Shown: piece after piece, positions 60,939 to 64,000 of the stretch
How positions within the stretch are numbered: position 1 is the stretch's first letter
How the letters are laid out: every line of letters begins with the position of its first letter
Source: Fremontodendron californicum
Taxonomy: Eukaryota; Streptophyta; Magnoliopsida; Malvales; Malvaceae
Direction of reading: 5' to 3'
Assembly: GCA_030761205.1 (NCBI GenBank)
Contig: JAULJL010000015.1
Span: forward strand, 5,680,001 to 5,744,000
Length of the DNA stretch: 64,000 nt
The notes under the pieces: model-generated
Seen by the model: only the letters and a program-made list of their open reading frames with translations
Database searches by the model: none
What the model was told of the DNA's origin: nothing
Program-made: the position numbers and the translations under genes

Positions 60939-62106
60939 CTCTCACTTTCTACTAACTTTACCCTCTCCTTTTAACTATTTACTAATTTGACCAAATATAA
61001 GGAACCCATAACTTTTTTTTTTCCAGATGCTCCGAACTATTGGGTTTTTGGAGAATTACCAGTCGATCGATATTTCAGCTGTTTTGTTGAGAAAGGGGAG
61101 AAGGCTTAAACACATAAATGTAGGACATAGCTTCTCAACAAAGGCCTAAAATAAGTTAAATGCAAAAACTGTAGTTGGGGGGAAAAACAATATAAATTAT
61201 TACACCTTCAGTTCCATAAATTTTTGGCTTCTGACAGTTCCCAAAGGGTTGGTTCGGTCTAATATAAGTTACACCCAACCCCTGCACAAAAATAATTGGC
61301 AGTAAGTAAAGTAGAGCTACCATAGCATAGCACCAAATTGCTTCAAGTTTGGTCCTAACTAAAATTTGCATTGACAGTTGAAGAAGGCTTCAATGCTTGG
61401 TGATGTCAATAGCTGAAGCAGGAGCTTTTGAAATTTGAAACCATAAACTTTCCCTTTTTTTATTTATTTTTCTTGAATGAAGTAGGTTTCAGCCTTTCAG
61501 GCTTTACTTTATTGGGATTTATCGTCTTCAAAAAAGATATCAATAGATAATTGCCTTTTGGAAAAGGCATGGTCTCTCGGGGATTAAATAAACAGTTAAT
61601 TAGAATCCGAATTTAGTTCAATTTGTTTATGCAGTCATTCTTAAATTCGATATTCAGCAAATTTGAAATTCGAATCTCAACATTTGTAATTCATTCTTCC
61701 ATTCTCTAGGCTGCGATTTTTTTTATAACAAAAATAAACAGTTAATTATTTTTTACTCCTTTTTTACTTTCAGGTCACAGTTTTGAGATGTAGTAAAAAA
61801 ATAACGGTAGTGATAATCAAACAAACTAGTTGCTCTTCATCAGTAAAATGATTAGCAGCAACAGAAAAAGAAGGTTCACATAAATCAAAATTTCATCTCT
61901 TTTATCAGCTAGTAACGAGTATACATCACATTTCCAGGCTTTTATCTTCCAAGACTAGTACAAAAAGGAAATGATAATCGATTCCATTATCTCTCTCCTT
62001 GTTTTTTTCTCCCCCCCCAAAAAAAAAAAAAACTCTTTCTGCTGTAATTTACAAAAGGGATTCTGAGAGAGAGGCAAACCAGTAGAAGACTTGGAACAAT
62101 GGAACT
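60939..62106. promoter_or_regulatory. Region between the ALKBH10-like exon and ABP1
   Basis: Holds the 5' leader and promoter of the ALKBH10-like exon and the distal flank of ABP1. No convincing gene. A C-run followed by an A-run sits near 62,012-62,031. Confidence 0.35.
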
Positions 62107-62166
62107 TCTTGTTGAATATAGCTCAGTCCACAAAAGTGGCTCAAAGTCCACAAAAGAAGCTTTGGC

Positions 62167-62203
62167 AGCTTCAACAATTTCTGCTGCAGAAATTGTTGAA
62201 GCT
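62167..62203. repeat. Perfect 18-bp inverted repeat with 1-nt loop
   Basis: AGCTTCAACAATTTCTGC, one T, then its exact reverse complement. It lies about 65 bp upstream of the ABP1 TATA box. It could form a cruciform, or bind a dimeric factor. Confidence 0.9.
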
Positions 62204-62268
62204 TGGCAGCAGCCTCCTAGAAAATACTGGTGGCTGGTGGCTGGTGTATTCACACCACATGAATGGCC

Positions 62269-62276
62269 TATAAATA
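62269..62276 (+). promoter_or_regulatory. ABP1 TATA box
   Basis: TATAAATA within CCTATAAATAGGCA, about 130 bp before the ABP1 ATG (62,406). This predicts a start near 62,300 and a ~105-nt leader. Confidence 0.6.
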
Positions 62277-62405
62277 GGCATTAGTACCTTTGTTGTAAAG
62301 GTGCAGAGGAGAGTTAAGAGAAAAAGAGTTGAAGCAAATTCTCTGAGTTTATAGAATTTTCTGATATTGTGTGAGTTGTGAGTTCAGTGCTAGTATAGCA
62401 AGGAG

Positions 62406-63738
62406 ATGGTCAAGTGGCCTTGGTTCAATTCCTTCTTTTTAAGCTTCCTTTTATTCTTTGAAACCTTTGAAGCTTCTCCATGCTCGATCAATGGTCAGTT
62501 TGTTCTTCTTTTACTGCAAACGTTTGTTAATTTGTCTTCAAGTTTTTGTATATTTACCATGGTTTTTGGCTAAATGATCATGATAATTTGCTCGTTGGGT
62601 ATGCTTAAAGATCCTGATGGGCAGTTTAAACGATCGTTGACCACCTATTTGTGAAGTATCTTTACATGGAATTTTGATGCAGGGTTTCCTGTGGTAAGGA
62701 ACATTAGCGAGCTTCCACAGGGTAGCTATGGAATCAAAGGTTTGTCCCATACAACTGTTGCAGGTTCTATCTTGCATGGGATGAAAGAAGTAAGCGATTC
62801 ACTAACTGATCTGTTTGAGTTGAAGGCGTTGTCTCCCTTCTTTAGGTTGTCTAAAATACTAGCAATCTTTGAACTTCATGCCATTATTTTAAGAGATGGT
62901 ATTCAATAGATCTGAGTTTGAATCTCAGCATCTATCATCTTTTTCTATCTGCAGATTGTGACCTCGTTTGTATAAAAAAATACTAACAATCGTTTTTTTT
63001 CATTCTTTTTGTGGGATTTCCACAGATGGAGATATGGCTTGAAACATTTTCACCAGGAACACGCACGCCAATCCACAGACATGCTTGTGAAGAAGTTTTT
63101 GTTGTCCTCAAAGGGAGTGGCACTCTGTTTCTTGCCTCACCTTCAAATGAGAATAAGTCCCCCGGAAAGCCGAAAGAGTACCCTGTCTTTCCAAACAGCA
63201 CATATCATATCCCTGTTGATGATGTTCACCAGGTAAACTTAATTTTCTACCAATCTGGGTTTTTTTTTTTTTTTCAATTCATTATCAGTTAAAAATGACC
63301 AATAATGCACCTTTCCCAGGATTATAGATGTGTTAATATTGTGAAAGAAGCGGAGAATAATTTATCTTTAGCTTTCTGCTTGTTATGCAGGCTTATAGTT
63401 ATATCCTATGTTAGCTGGACTCGGAAGTGAGTGTCAGATACAAGTATGTGTTCGATACGGGTATCCTACTAGACATCGGTATCGGACATGAATACTTTAG
63501 GTAAAATGAAGAATCCAGATAACATAGTAACATAGGTTATATTAGGGGAAGAAAGAACAGTGCTGTTGATTGTATTTGTTTTACTAATTTTCCTCTATGG
63601 CAATCGAGCTAGAGCCTGTATAGTTTATTCATCGGTGCCTGTTGAATAATGTTTGTGATCATCACTGCAGGTGTGGAATACGAATGAACATGAGGATTTG
63701 CATGTTCTTATAGTAATATCTCGCCCTCCTTTGAAATC
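62406..63738 (+). CDS. ABP1: Auxin-binding protein 1 (ABP1), 3' end off the window
   Basis: Exons 62406-62493, 62693-62789, 63026-63232 and 63671-63738 join in frame to 156 codons plus two bases. The protein starts with a signal peptide (MVKWPWFNSFFLSFLLFF) and enters the ER lumen and apoplast. The cupin barrel follows: VRNISELPQGSYGIKGLSH, HGMKEMEIWLETFSPGT, the metal site PIHRHACEE (two His and Glu) and the fourth ligand in VDDVHQVWN. VLIVISRPPLKS ends the last visible exon. The sequons NIS and NST can be glycosylated; the first mature Cys (SPCSIN) normally pairs with one in the missing exon. The final exon with the C-terminal region and KDEL signal lies off the right edge. Known role: apoplastic auxin binding with transmembrane-kinase partners, though its importance has been debated. 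Frame and splice sites are intact. Confidence 0.93.
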
Positions 63739-64000
63739 GTAAGCAAAGTTTTTCTCCAATTCCTTCTGAAAATTCACCTTTTTCTTTCCAAATTCCTGAA
63801 CATGCATTTTCCTCATGTTTCATACTGCATTACTGCATTCACTTTCCCTGGAATCATCACCAGATCATTAAACATGGCCATTATACTATTGTATATAGTA
63901 TTAAATTCTCCTTTTATGGATAGAAAATGTCCTTGACCTTGATTACTTGCTTTTCTTGTTCTTTTCTGATCTCTAATTTCTTTCATTGCTTCTTTTATAA

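Larger units (their letters stand above)
62107..62396 (+). mobile_element. Solo-LTR-like sequence forming the ABP1 promoter and leader
   Basis: Starts TGTTGAATATAGCTC and has the layout of a short copia LTR: a hairpin-rich front, a TATA box (TATAAATA, 62,269-62,276) inside CCTATAAATAGG, then TTGTAAAGG and an A/G-rich leader. The right end is close to ABP1's ATG. I could not find a clean CA end with target duplication, so the LTR reading is inference. The upstream of the duplicated ABP1 fragment is different, which fits an insertion or replacement here. Confidence 0.4.

Noticed and set aside
62880..62960. B-box-like GAGTTTGAATCTCAGC in ABP1 intron 2, with similar bits near 61,670 and 58,264, suggesting a SINE
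   Set aside because: No A box, no tail and no target duplication found, so it is too weak to call.

Overview
The window is nuclear DNA of a flowering plant, most likely a core eudicot. The genes are split by GT-AG introns, the intergenic DNA is AT-rich, and there are LTR retrotransposons and Helitrons. The protein-coding genes are clear relatives of Arabidopsis genes. From memory, their order matches two related Arabidopsis blocks: PIEZO and RPH1 (with an ALKBH10 gene) on chromosome 2, and ALKBH10B, ABP1 and MTERF4 on chromosome 4.

Layout. (1) 1-17,090 is gene-dense. It holds a PIEZO mechanosensitive channel gene on the minus strand (16 coding exons visible, 3' end off the left edge), a divergent RPH1 gene on the plus strand, and an intronless MTERF4 (BSM/RUG2) gene on the minus strand. 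The PIEZO reading frame joins perfectly across all 16 exons except for one in-frame TGA at codon 75. (2) 17,100-24,770 is AT-rich and gene-free, with Helitron-like elements and a 1.8-kb tandem duplication. (3) 24,770-57,762 is a satellite domain built on a ~21-bp AT-rich unit, organised into ~2.5-kb higher-order units with two AT-rich spacers. It is interrupted by a 9.6-kb LTR retrotransposon (25,285-34,905) and three solo LTRs (37,347-38,379; 38,756-39,428; 49,026-53,849). (4) 57,762-64,000 holds a nearly identical 327-bp fragment of ABP1, an isolated first exon of an ALKBH10-like gene (minus), and the ABP1 gene (plus, running off the right edge).

The most unusual object is the 9.6-kb retrotransposon. 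Its two LTRs are both 1,499 bp, look identical by eye, and are flanked by a TCTAG target duplication, so it inserted recently. It has a tRNA-Asp-type primer site and a long gag-protease frame fused in frame to the very end of integrase. Reverse transcriptase, RNase H and the integrase core are missing. Downstream it carries two intact cargo frames: a LONELY GUY-type cytokinin riboside monophosphate phosphoribohydrolase, and a small basic Cys-cluster protein that resembles plant-virus nucleic-acid-binding proteins. A non-autonomous Ty3/gypsy element carrying a hormone-activating enzyme plus a possible silencing-suppressor-like protein is the best candidate here for an undescribed system.
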